A program made the position numbers and the translations under genes. Shown piece after piece: positions 51,285 through 62,696 of a stretch of DNA of 64,000 nucleotides (positions are counted from its first letter, which is position 1; the number at the start of each line of letters is the position of its first letter). The DNA is from Topomyia yanbarensis (taxonomy: Eukaryota > Arthropoda > Insecta > Diptera > Culicidae). The stretch covers positions 12,338,001 through 12,402,000 of the forward strand of contig NC_080672.1 in the NCBI RefSeq assembly GCF_030247195.1, written 5' to 3'. The notes below the pieces were generated by a model, which ran no database searches, had not been told where the DNA came from, and worked only from the letters and a program-made list of their open reading frames with translations.

Positions 51285-54200
51285 TCAGTCGGCCAGAAGA
51301 GCATAGTGTAATTTACTTAAATAAGATTTGTGTTCTAATTGTATTTTAATATATTTTTGAATAGATTCATCGACCTGTATTAAATAGTTCTGATTTTCAA
51401 TCTCAGCTATTTGAATATAGTTATTGAACGTTTTATCTTCGATAACTGGTTTAAAAAGAAAATAAGTATTGTTATCGTCATCTTTTAAAATCTGCTCTAT
51501 TTGGCCAAATATTGTACTATTATCATACTGCGCAGAAAAGTAGCAATCGTTATGAGCATTTCTCTTATGCTTAGCGCTCGATACAGCTTTATAAGCTGGA
51601 CAAAATAAAAATCCATTGATCTTAAATTTACTCGTGGTTTTAAATTCTCTGTTGTAATTATATCTGTTGATTATTGTATCATCTAATATATATAACTTGT
51701 TCCTTACCACTGTGTCTACGTGTTGACTAGATTTAACTTTTCGACAATAATTTGAGGCTTTTGATTGAATTAAACGTGTAGAAGCACTGTGTGAAGCATG
51801 GGACAAAATATACCTATTTGTTATTTGAACTAAAGGTTCGTTGGGACCTTTGATGTATTTTTTAAGAATTCCGTTCATGTCCTCAAAGACAAATAGTGAA
51901 AATGTCCATAACGGGCCATAATCTCTGGCACAATCTACCAAATGTGTCAGAAGGTGAACATTGTACGTCATTTCGTGGATTCCGTACAATCTCTCAAAAT
52001 TTTTGACAAATTCCTCGAGATCTTTGTCACACTGAGCAAATGTTTCAGTAGTAATATCCCTGCCTAGCAATTTAATCACAGTTGACACTAACACTAAGTA
52101 ATGATCATAATATTCCTGAGGAAGGTATTGTTCTAGACAAACCCTGCTATAGTGGATGAGCCACTGGAGCCATTCGTTAGCTTTCCAAGACGCCCTGTCG
52201 CTTATTTTTCTAGCTTTCCTTGAAGCTTCAGTAAAGTACGTTATTGATGTCAACATTTCATCGATATACGCTGTTTTGCTTTTAATGTAGCTAGCACTGC
52301 TCGGTGTTTCTAACCACACACGACAAAGTTGGCGTTCCACACCAAGAAGAATACAGTGCATATAATCCACCGGACAATTTCGTATGACGTCAAATCCCGG
52401 GAATCGTATAAGAGGTGTAATTCCTTTTATCCCAATTACAGGATTCCCTGTAGAACTGCTGAGAGCCATAGCGTGTAATGTCTCTTGCTGATTTCTTCTA
52501 CGAATTTCTTGTTTGAAACCATACCTTATTTGCTTTCTAACTATATCGCCTGGATGATGACAGAAGCCACAGGCGTTGTACCCGTTGAATTGTTTTATAT
52601 TCTGTATCTTACATCTTGCCTTTGTATCAACGCAGCACGCAATGACTTGCACAGTAATGATGATATCTTTACCAATAGACAAACCATTAGTAAAGGCCTT
52701 ATTCAAGTCAACACAGAAGGGTTTTAGAAAAGTATCAAAATCTGGTTCCGAACCATTAAGCCATAAACCAGCAATCACCACATTTTTTCTTAAAAACCTT
52801 AAATTGGGCGGAAGTTCATTAATGCACAAAATTATAGGCCATAATGATTTCTTTACGTTTGAGTTAAAGATTTTGACACCATCTGTGTTGAAGATCAATG
52901 TGATTGAATTTGCTGTGCATTTCTCTTTACAGACTCTCGCATTTAGAATGTCTGTTACATGCGATTTTCCTTTCATTTCAGCCAGATACGTAACAATATG
53001 ATGCCAGTTGTTTTTATGATATCTTTCAGGATTGTTATATAATCAAATGCAATAAAAAATGTTCTTTGGTTGCTACTGCATACAGAACATTCTAATATTG
53101 TTTCCCCCATGAAAAACCCGCATTTATCACAAGTGTAATGCCGAGTATATGATTTCATTGTAAAAAATCTGCTGAATTTGGTGAATGTTTCTGGGAGTGA
53201 CGGATATCCTACTATAACATTTATTAGTTTTAGGATGTCCGAAAGCGCAGCGTTTGATATGTTATGGCGCACAAACACATTCATTATCATGAACATCACT
53301 TCAACCTTAGTTAAAGTTAGGTATGGATGTAATAATTCGTCCATGGAAGCAAACTGGAAATATTCATAAAGCTTATTTGCCATCCCTAAATACAAGACGA
53401 TTTAGTTTACCATATTTTCATCAGTCCTATCTTCATCACTGTCACCATTGTTTTCACTATCGTTATCTACCTCAGAAAAAACGTCGATTTCCGAATAACA
53501 ATCATCACTTTCTGAGTCATAATTTTCCTCCAATTCATTGAGTAACTAAAATAGATAGACAATGGTATTATTAGTTCTTATTTTCTAGAGTATTATACAG
53601 CTGGACGTCGTCGATTAGACTAAAGAAACTCACTCGTGCATCAGAGCAAATGTTTGCCAATTTAAGATCATTTTCATTGCTCCAGGACTTTTCACCTTCA
53701 TCGTTGTTAGAGACTTGGTTGGACGTAGAGGTATGCTGATCAATAGTTATTACATTAGAATGATTCCCCAAATAATCCGGATTGCAGAGATCCAACATCC
53801 TCTAGAAATATTTGAAAACCAATAACCAATGTTTTATTGCCAATTGTTTAAAAACCCCTTTCAATGGTAGCGAGAAACGTTTCAAAAACAATTATAACTT
53901 CTATCATTCAATTCGTTTTAAGGTCACTATATAATTTAGGAATCATAATATGAATATATAGAAGATGCTAATAATAAATAGCACTGTGAACAATGTACTG
54001 ATATGAAACTTACCAATTTATGAGTGGAACTGTGGTTCATGAATTCATCTTGCAAAAACCCCTTGTTGACTACATTATATCCTATTAGTTCCTTTTTGTT
54101 AGACGCAGGATCAAGCGAAGAATCAACAGTTGGTTCTGGCGCGTATTTAGGAGTAAGCTCCGATCTATTTGTAACTGGTGTTTCTAAATTCTCCGTATCC

Positions 54201-54375
54201 TTTAGAAGGTTAACCATAGATTGTTTTATTTGCTTCTAAAGAAAATAAATGATAATAAAGGAATACGTTACAAGAGGATAGAATTGTCACAATTATATCT
54301 CACCTTTCGAATTTTTCGAATACCACGACGATTTTTTTCTTGGTGATATAAATAACTCATCCTGGAATTCCGCAT
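51285..54375 (-). pseudogene. EnSpm/CACTA-type transposase, four exons, two lesions
   Basis: Exons on the minus strand: 54375-54304, 54235-54014, 53801-53634 and 53545-51285. All three introns are GT-AG and phase 0 (GTGAGA, GTAAGT, GTGAGT donors). The first three exons give 154 codons, basic then acidic/Ser-rich. Exon 4 carries YTCDKCGFF..CSVCSS (zinc-binding pair), FNTDGVKIF..WPIILCINELP, YNACGFCHHPGD, CPVDYMHCILLGV, YNVHLLTHLVDCARDYGPLW and FEDMNGILKKYIKG, the conserved order of animal EnSpm transposases with the acidic catalytic residues in NTDG, VDYMH and FEDMNG. Lesions: an in-frame TAA at 53404-53402, and a frame change at the 5-A run (53015-53011) where a sixth A would restore IIKNNWHHIVTYLAEMKGK. 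Otherwise intact, about 900 codons. Probably young. Confidence 0.87.
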
Positions 54376-55224
54376 TTTCGTAAATTCTACTTTTCACAAC
54401 AATAAAATTCTATAAAATTTTGCAAAAACATGCTTGGAGCTAGTGTCGGGGTTGCCAAATAAAAATCTGTATTTTAGTAAATAAAAATCATTTCACCATC
54501 GCTACTGCCTAAAATTGGAAAAGAACATCTGAAAATCTGTGTCGAGAATTTGAAAAAAATATTTATTTAATTTCGGAATATTTTCAAAAATTTGTTAATT
54601 TAACCCTCAAAAAGGCAACCGGGTCTCAGAGGCCCGGCACGTTACAATTTTTTAGTTAGAACAAAATGTGTATGCAGTATAAGCTTGGGCATGGAAATTT
54701 TGATAAGTAGCTTTGAAATCTATAACAAAAATAAAAAATTGTGAAATTTTCATCTATGGAGTGAAGCGCAGCTATGTTTGAATTTTTTACATGCACAAAA
54801 AGGCAAGCCGGGCCTGGCAGGCCCGGTGTGCATGCAATATTTACTAGGAATACCACAGGTTTTATACATTAATATTTATCTGAAAAAAACATTTTGATGA
54901 GTTCATCTTCATATTAGTAGGAATTTTTTTCATGTTTTGATTGATTTTATCTTTTTACCTTTTCTTATAAGAAAAAAATCTTAAAAGTTTGAGCGAATTA
55001 TATACATTTCTTATATAAGAAATGTAAAAATAGCATACGATAATGACGTGTGTTATATTTTTTGGGTAAATACTTTTATTTCATCCACTGTGGTCTACTT
55101 GACAATTATTTGGATACAACATAACCTAACTCTGTCGTTATTGTCTATTTTTGTTGTCTATTCTTTGTGTTATAGTTGTCGTAATTATTCAAATTGTAGG
55201 ATCTAAAAGCAACAAACAAATGAA

Positions 55225-55500
55225 ATGGCTATAAGACTATATGCCCATGTTTTCAATCGTCTCAAAGAATCTGAAATAATGAAAGAAATTCGAGCAAATT
55301 CAACAGCAGACGATTCCGAAACTGATTTGCAAAGCGAGGAAGAAGATGTGAATGATATTGCTTCCGACGATGAATCCGATCTGCAGAAGAAAAATCTGAA
55401 TATGTACTCCGGTTATGCATCAGAAGAAATTAATAGCAACCCAGAAACATTTATTGGTCGTGTTCAAACAAAATGGAGATCAGAACCAATCGACAGTTGA
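55225..55500 (+). pseudogene. N-terminal remnant of a piggyBac transposase
   Basis: Ninety-one codons with an acidic Ser/Glu/Asp tract (DSETDLQSEEEDVND, ASDDESD) followed by FIGR..TKWRSEP, matching the N-terminal acidic region and FIG(K/R)..TKW motif of piggyBac transposases. The frame then stops, and the sequence is replaced by a family C repeat at about 55615. The DDD catalytic domain is absent. Confidence 0.72.
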
Positions 55501-55614
55501 CGTGATCTTCCGAGTACTCACCTTTTGGAAAAAAATTGACCTTTTTACATCCATCGCCTTATACGCTGAAATCGGGATTTGCTGCATGTTCGTACTCACC
55601 TTCCTGTAATTCCG

Positions 55615-56218
55615 GAACCGGAAGTCGGATCAATTAGAAATTCAACAGCAGCCAATGGTAATCCTGTACCTTTCATTTGAAACCAAGCTTGTAAAAATCG
55701 GTAAAGAATTCGCTGAGAAATAGGTATGACATTATCTTAGGAACTTGGTGAGTTCCCCCGGGGCATCAAGAACCGCCATAGCTGGCCAATGTGGTCGAAG
55801 TGCCTTCGGTGGGTCATTAATGATCTAGACATGCAAAGCCAAGTAATGTTGCACATATTTTAATATATATTGCATCGTTTGGACATCATGGTGGTATCAG
55901 TTTCTATGGAAATTTGCTGTGTGATTGTACTCTTTAACACGTAACTCCAGAACCGAAAGTCGGATCAATAAAAAAATCAATAGCGACCCATATGCAAGCT
56001 TTACCTTTCATTTGAGACTAAATTTGTACAAATCGGTTCAACCACCTCTGAGAAAAATCATACATACATACATACATACACACATACACACACATACAGA
56101 CATTTTACGATCTCGACGAGCTGAGTCGAATAGTATAAGAGATTTGGCCTTGCGGGTCTCGGTTAAAAAGGCGAAATTTCGACCGATTGCATAACCTTTC
56201 TATATGAGAACGGCAAAA
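55615..56218 (-). repeat. Family C copy with two monomers, antisense
   Basis: Two monomers in reverse orientation (AACCGGAAGTCGGATCAAT near 55616 and AACCGAAAGTCGGATCAAT near 55950), then a CATA/CACA microsatellite (56069-56098), GATCTCGACGAGCTGAGTCG and the end palindrome CCTTTCTATATGAGAACGGC. Inserted in the piggyBac-like element. Confidence 0.8.
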
Positions 56219-56799
56219 AGGGGCTTGAATTTAGACGGGCCTGAGAGGCCCGGCTTGCCCTTTAATGTTAGGATTTTAGCTTGCCTTCACAAGGGTTAAC
56301 CAACAATGCAAAAATTTGTGCAATTTAATAAATCTGTGACATTACAGAAAAATCTTTGATTGTAGCAACCCTGGCTCGAGCGTTATCTATTGCATGGGTA
56401 TGTTCAACACATTACGGTTACCCTAGAAATTTATATAAAAGATACCATCGATAATATAACGATTCCCCATACGCTTTGGATTGTTCCCAGAGTCATTTAT
56501 TAATAGTAGCTTTCTAACAGGGTACTTGTGATGCTCCTTTGAACCGCTATTAATGTGTGTGATGCGGCAGAGATACCTTACGTATACCAATACATCTGGT
56601 ATCATCGTACCATATATGTAGCATTACGTGAATGGTTGGGAAAGGCCTGGATAAAAATACACACTCACACAGCTCCAAAAATGTAGTAGTGTAAGTGACA
56701 AGTTGAAACCTAGCTAAGATTTTTGAAAACGCAGCGGTCAACTGCCATTCAATTTTTGCTTCTTGAGTTCGTCGGTTGTTTTACCAAAAAACTCTGAAC

Positions 56800-59629
56800 A
56801 TGGCGGGAAAACGTAGAAAATCTCCGAAAATTTTGGATCAAAATGCACGTAAGTAAATTTTTTTCATGTGCTAACTAAATAATTATATATTAAAATAACT
56901 GTTGTTTTCTTTTCCAGCAGATCGCGATTCGCTCGAAAAAAAATACAAAACGCGTCATACGACTGTACTGATTGATTCAGCAAATCGGCTGAATCGTGCG
57001 GAATTGCAAACTACGGTAAGTTTTTCATGTTCTGGTACAAAAGAGCAGCGTAAATCATACGTTTAGATATCAGCCTACTATCGGTAAAAATTTATTACTA
57101 ACCGTTCCCTGTGCAACTATTGATGTTCAGATCTAATCATAAGTTGTATAATAACAAAAGTGATGCAGATTTCAATGCGTTTCTGCAAAAGCATACGCCC
57201 TTGCCGGTCTAATGGAAAATTTTATTAAACGTAAATAAACAGCAGAGCTTTCTCCAGTAAAGCTCAGCCGGAATTCTGACCGGCTCACGTGCGGCAACCG
57301 ATTCTGATTAGAATCGGTTGTGTCATTGGAGCTAACTAGAATCAGTCAGAAATACGGCTCATTTCCGGCAGCTGTTACTGCGTTGTAGTACAGTTCAGAG
57401 TATGTGTAATGAAAGTGAAGACAATTGATTATCGGTCAGTGTTATTCCAAACGAACATAAGATCTCTCAAAATGAATGTGAATTTGACTCGTTTGGAATG
57501 ATACTTACAAATAATCTTCTTTACGCTCTCCTTAACTACAATCACCCAGTAAGTATAGCCGGAAAATGAACAGGAATTCTGACTGATTCTAGTTAGTATT
57601 CCGGCTCCAGTGACAGCTGTTTTTGACAGGACTATCGTCACTCTCCTTATATACACGCATAGTACCCTCTAAGAACGGTTGGTTTCAAAATCGTCCAATG
57701 AAGGACGTTCGTTGGACCAATTTGGACAACGTCCAAATAACCGTTCAACGAACGTCCATCGTTGGACCCGTGTTGAACGATTTTGAAACAATTTTTTGGA
57801 CGTCTCAGTGGGTAGTAATAGTAATGAAGCACTTTTTTTTGAAAAGGGCCAATAAATAAAATAAAGTGAATCGAGCAAAATGTCTTTGATTTTTTGTTAA
57901 TCTATTTAGATTTGCTATTTAAAAACGAAAGCGAAGTTTGGCACAATTTAAATGTATGAACCAAAGAACTTCCTATTTCAATGTACAGTTAACACCACGT
58001 TTATTTTTTTTTGAAAAACAGTTGCAAAAACTTCTCGATGGTTCCCAACTGGATGCAGCCGGATTGAACTTTGTATCTGTCGAAGATGCGGTTGATGGGA
58101 ACACGCCCGATTTTGAGTCCCAAGATCCTTTGGATTCTAAGGATGAAGAAAACTCTGATGTGCTATTCGAGGAAACTCCTCCGATGTCACCAATGAACCT
58201 AAGTTTGCATAACACAAGCACTGTATTAACCGCAATGTGTGATATTACCAGCGAATCCACCGTCTTGCAGCTGTCACATACTCCGCTCCTTCAAACAGCT
58301 AATGGAATGAATCAGGAAGACAATTCCGAGGATGGTCCGGTAGCGTTACTGACCTCCGTTCTAAAACCATCAAAAAAGGCAGAATCCGATTTTCAGTTGT
58401 CAGGAAATCTTCGGCATTCACAGCTCTCTCGAACGGGACAAGAAGATGATCCCGTGGATGATCCAAATGCATCGTCGAAGCCGTCGACTTCTGCTCAAAT
58501 GCCATCAATGGAAGTGAAATCCAAATCTCAACTTGTAGTAAATTCGACGTTCCTTCAAATGGATAATAGAACGGACCAGGAAGATGATTCCGAGGATGAT
58601 CCGGTAGCTTCACCAACGCCATTAACTTCTACTCAAAAAGCATCAGAGGAATCGCAATTCGATCCGCAGTTCCCAGTAAAATTATCGTTGCTTCAAACGG
58701 CTGATGTAACAGGAGGAGATGATAAGGCTGTAGTGTCCGCCATGTCGTTGATCAGGTCTCTACAACCATCAAACTCCGATTCATCATTTCCGGAACATTC
58801 ATCAGATATAGAAAAATTACGGCCAGTAGAACAGTCGGCGTCCGTTTACCTGTTAGAATTGAATCCGGAAACTACTGTTGAGCAGGAACCTAATTGGAAA
58901 GCGAAGTTTGAAAAAACCGAAGCAGAAAATCGTAGCCTCGTCGAGAAACTCAAAAAACTCCGAAAAAGGAACAATATGTTGGAACAACAAAAGCTGGCTT
59001 CGGACGATCTTGCTTTGCGATACTCCAAAAAACTGCTCGCCATCGAAGATAAACAAAAAATACCAATGGTAAGAACATTTTATGAGAAAACCAAATTAAT
59101 GAATTCTTTTACATATTTTCGCAATAACACCCAAGAAATATAATTTGAAATAAATTACAATTTATATTTTATAGGCTCGATTTACGGTGACACCTGAATT
59201 CAATATAACGATACAGCAGCTGGAAGAAATCAACGGTCGTTGCCAAACTGACAGCATGTTCGTTGGATTGCTATGCATTCAACTGATTGGGGTTGAGAGG
59301 TTGAAGGGTATGAGCGTGACCGGGCAGCCATCCCATCGGTTCATCAACGCTAAAAATGATAACGGATCTCCAATCTATAAGGCGACGGAGAAGATAGATC
59401 CGTCTGTAGTTGAATTTATTTGTGGTAAGTTTTAATCTCAATTAAAATACTTGGATAAGAAAATGATAAAACTATTGTTTTACCCACAGATAAGGTTGCT
59501 GAGCGAACCGCTATCCGGGTTGGGCCCGAAAATGCGGCCACTATACGAAAGCATTCAGACGCGAAAACCGTCAATCGCTTTATTGCTAGCAAGATATCCA
59601 ACCTAAAGAAAAATAATAAGAACCAGTGA
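56800..59629 (+). CDS. Transposon-borne coiled-coil protein with BEN-like C-terminal domain
   Basis: Exons: 56800-56848, 56918-57015, 58022-59068, 59175-59424, 59490-59629. All junctions are GT-AG with matching phases, and the 527-codon frame has no lesion. The N-terminus is basic (MAGKRRKSPK). Residues about 60-335 are acidic and Ser/Pro-rich, with three imperfect ~42-46-residue repeats centred on QED(N/D) (about 147, 189, 235). A coiled coil spans about 343-393. The C-terminal 115 residues (FVGLLCIQLIGVERLKGMSV, TGQPSHRF, KIDPSVVEFICDKVAERTAI) resemble a BEN DNA-binding domain. It is transcribed away from the transposase and lies inside the same termini. Inferred role: a DNA-binding accessory protein of the transposon, analogous to plant TnpA. 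A captured host BEN gene is the alternative. An AATAAA follows at 59722. Confidence 0.75.
57016..58021 (+). other. Intron 2 of the BEN-like gene, carrying small inverted repeats
   Basis: Contains an inverted pair based on GCCGGAATTCTGAC and ACTAGAATCAGTCAG (about 57265-57360, with a related segment at 57555-57610). A MITE-like hairpin spans about 57680-57795 (TTCAAAATCGT arms plus repeated GGACGTTCGTTGG-like units). No coding sequence. Confidence 0.6.
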
Positions 59630-59721
59630 ACCACGGGAATTGGAAGTTTCTATTTTTTTAATCTCATTCAAAATGAAATGTTATGAAGAATAGCTTTTTT
59701 CGTTATGAACAGAAATATCAA

Positions 59722-59727
59722 AATAAA
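59722..59727 (+). terminator. Candidate polyadenylation signal of the BEN-like gene
   Basis: AATAAA 93 nt after the stop codon of the BEN-like gene. Confidence 0.5.
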
Positions 59728-60296
59728 AGAAAATAAGAGTGAAATTGTATAATTAATTAAAAAACAAGAAATATATCCCAATAATATAATCATTTTAGGA
59801 TAATATCGTATATTATCAAAGCTAGTAGCATACCATAACATCAATCGTAGTTCTTTCGATTAACCATACGCTGTATCGTTGATACCAGAAAGCGACGATT
59901 TCGATTATCGTACAGTTTACAGTTTATTATACACTGAACAATTAATCTACGAAAATCGATGTAAAACAAACCATTTCATTTATCTTTTCTTATGCCATTT
60001 GATTGTACTGTCAATCATTATTCAAACAAAACATGACGATAAACTAACGATTCCTTGAATCGTTGCTTGAAAAAAATATTTGAGTAAAAAGGTATTTTTG
60101 AATGGTAATGATACTTAACGACCCCTTCAGTGTATCGTCGAATTTCAGAAAATGATAAATGGTATTGTCATTATGATTCTATGTATCGTTGGCATATAAT
60201 ATGGTTTTATGTTAACGTTAATAATCATTGAATAATTCTTCATAATAACAGCTATGATTTCTAGTATCGTAGTTGTATAATACCGTTCTATTCGGG

Positions 60297-60730
60297 GTGT
60301 GTACCCGGGTACCCACAAAACTGAAATGCCAATAACTAAGGTAATTTCCAACCGATTTTGATGCTTTTAGGTGTTTTGGATTCCGCTTTTGGACTTGGTA
60401 AAAATGAATCGGGTTACTTCATTCGGTTCCCGGGAATCCGGATTTCCGGAAGCAGCTTCCAGTACTGGGATACTATTTGTGAACTTCAATGGAATACTAG
60501 CAATATGGGTATCAAAATTTTTGAAATTGCATCAGTAGCCTGTATCTCGTGGTTTTGAAATCATTTGGTGATTTGACCCCGGAACGGACATTCCGGAGCA
60601 GGTTCCCTTGGGGCCGTGAGTGGCCACTCCATTCCAAATCCATTTTTTAATTGCCATAGGGTCCCGCAATAATAAATAACAGACTGTTAAAGGTGTTTTT
60701 TTGTTGGACACATAACAGTTAATATGTAGT
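60297..60730. other. Repeat-like flank to the right of the large transposon
   Basis: Begins GTGTGTACCCGGGTACCCAC and contains CCGGAATTCC-type and CCGGAACGGACATTCCGGA segments. It looks like a decayed repeat. The 66-codon open frame at 60358 shows no recognisable domain. Confidence 0.4.
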
Positions 60731-60744
60731 CTTCGCTTTCAGGC

Positions 60745-61085
60745 TCACAAAGGTCCTTTCATGTTCTGGTCAAATTTGGCAAGTTGCCACTACTGCTGGG
60801 AGGTACTACAATGGTACAGCGACAATAAGGTGGATTTCGTACATAAGGATTTCAGTGCACCCAACTCACCACAATTCTGCTCAATCGAAAAGTATTGGAA
60901 AATTGTTCAGCGAAAGTTATGCCTCTTCTGCCCAACCTCACCTTTTGGTGGGTTATGGGGAATTCGTTGTAGAATATTCATAACACGATTGTATGTTGTT
61001 TTGTCACTACTACGTAAATCTCTTCGCAATATTCCCCTTAATCATATAAATACACTGTTAGCTTGTTGTAATTATGATGTTAAAT
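60745..61085 (+). pseudogene. mariner/Tc1-type transposase C-terminal remnant
   Basis: The frame from 60761 reads FWSNLASCHYCWEVLQWY, then VDFVHKDFSAPNSPQFCSIEKYWKIV. This corresponds to the FWPDLAS.HY and NPPN.P..RPIEKYWA motifs of mariner-like transposases with about 37-residue spacing. The catalytic Asp of the first motif is Asn, while the Glu of IEKYW is kept. No upstream domains were found. Confidence 0.8.
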
Positions 61086-61099
61086 AAATTCGACGCTAA

Positions 61100-62500
61100 A
61101 AGTTAAAAATTTGAGGAAGACGAGAAAAAAAACTATTTTGGATATGCTAGTATAATTTAATTAAATTATCTCACATTTTAGGATTCTTTTCAGAAAATAA
61201 AAAAAATATTGACAAGTCGTTAATTAGTAGCATTCCACCGCAGCAGTGAAATTTTGTTGTGAACTTATTGGAAAATACAGTTATTAGCACAACTATCGTT
61301 ACTCGTTAAATGAAGATGTTTGATATTTTTGAGGAAATGCAAAATCCGTAATTTGAGTGAATTAGCGGTATGAATTTCAATTGTCTCATTACAAAAACAA
61401 TCTACTATAGCTTTTTCAATCAAAACAAAAATTTGAGCTGTAGAGGGTTAAAAAAACTATGCGACGATTCAGTACGTTGCACAATTGGATCTAGGTGGGC
61501 AATAAATGGTCGTATTTTGTTCCACAACTTCTGGTTTTAATCATTTTTCTACTGTTTCTGTCATTTAATTTGGTTCTGTTTTATATATTTCATGTTTTTT
61601 TTGCTTTTTCCTTCTTACGCTGGATTTTCTCTTTTTCTGTTATCTCCATTTCTACATTTTTCTATTTGACACATTTTCTCTATTCATCATTTTTGAATAA
61701 TTTTTCTATTCTATTGTTTTTGTCATCTTCTTAAGAATTTACAATTTGTTTCAATGTTTTTGGTATCGCTAAGTATCGGAACTATGTTTCGTTTATTTTG
61801 TCCGTTTTTTAACTTATTTTACATGTATTTCGCTTTTTCAATTATTTATTCAATTTTATTTCATTTCTACTGCACTGTCATGTTCTTAGTTTTTTTTGAC
61901 ATTGAAAATGTCTTACTGCACTATCTGGGGCAGGGTGTCATTCTAAAATCTAAAATCAAACGATGTCACGTTTTTGCGTCACTATTTTGAACGCTAATAA
62001 CTTTCTTATTTATGAACGGATTTCCGTCTGGTTATCACTAAACAATTCAGAATTAACTGAAATTATGTTTTATTGCTATAGTGTTTTTGTATTTCAATAG
62101 TACACTATTGAAAAACAAGCAAAAATGAACAGATCTCGAAAACGTGAAAACTCTCATACATCAGTCAATCTATCCCCGGTAGCGCCGTCGAAAGGGAGCA
62201 GCTTAGTGATTCAAACGAACACGAAAAGTTATAAATAAATGTGCCGTGTGCCTGTTTGAATCAGTTGTTGCTCTTTTGCCAGCCAAATAACATCGTATCT
62301 ATAGCGTCTCGTACGACAGATTTGAGCACCTAGCACACTACGCTTCTATGAATGACGTCATCCTCGACTATTTAAAGAATATCATTTCTCGAGCGCCTTC
62401 ATTCTCCCGTCGATCGTCGGGCCGTAAAGAACAGCAGTAGCAATCATGCATGTTGACAATGCGCTGCGTAGTGCTGCATTTGATCACTGCTACCGCTGGG
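61100..62500. other. Gene-free AT-rich stretch with T-rich tract
   Basis: 61495-61990 is strongly T-rich; its hydrophobic open frames are composition artefacts. Sequence from 62100 to 62500 is less biased but has no recognisable gene. Confidence 0.5.
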
Positions 62501-62506
62501 GGTGAT

Positions 62507-62632
62507 CCGATGTAAAAAGCGCGCGGCTGGAAGAGTTGCCAAACCTCAGTTGAAGCTGACTAATTGTTCCATTCTGCATGTTATTGTTAAATTAAAAACC
62601 CTTTTAAGGGCTATAACAAACAATGAAGAACA
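62507..62632 (+). repeat. Direct repeat unit 1 with histone-like 3' stem-loop (degenerate)
   Basis: Matches 63868-64000 in direct orientation: CCGATGTAA, GCGCG.GGCTGGAAGAG, GTTCCATT, GCATGTTATT and CTATAAC.AACAATGAAGAAC. Its hairpin is CCCTTTTAAGGG (62599-62610). Confidence 0.7.
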
Positions 62633-62696
62633 AATTTGAATATTTCCAATCATTGACAGCGATAATTCAATTGCGCAGTTTATATTCGTTATTTCG

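Larger units (their letters stand above)
54604..56295. mobile_element. piggyBac-like element with TTAA target duplication
   Basis: Flanked by TTAA at 54600-54603 and 56296-56299. Termini start CCCTCAAAAAGGCAA and end TTGCCTTCACAAGGG. Subterminal GGGCCTGAGAGGCCCGG-like palindromes occur near 54617, 54806 and 56240. It retains only the start of a transposase and an internal family C insertion (55615-56218), so it is non-autonomous. It sits in the divergent intergenic region of the larger transposon. Confidence 0.88.
50744..60296. mobile_element. EnSpm/CACTA-like DNA transposon with two divergent genes
   Basis: Terminal inverted repeats CCCGAATAGAA (50744-50754 and 60286-60296) are each flanked by GT, giving a possible 2-bp target duplication. 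Both subterminal zones (about 50755-51010 and 59780-60290) are dense in ATCGTA/TACGAT-like motifs. Inside are a minus-strand transposase (51285-54375) and a plus-strand BEN-like gene (56800-59629) in divergent orientation, and a nested piggyBac-like insertion between them. Without the insertion the element would be about 7.86 kb. The boundary call rests on short termini plus the symmetric subterminal motifs and gene layout. The termini do not begin with CACTA, so the superfamily comes from the transposase, not the ends. Confidence 0.72.

Noticed and set aside
61495..61990. Phe/Leu-rich frames resembling membrane proteins
   Set aside because: The strand is T-rich, so hydrophobic residues follow from base composition.
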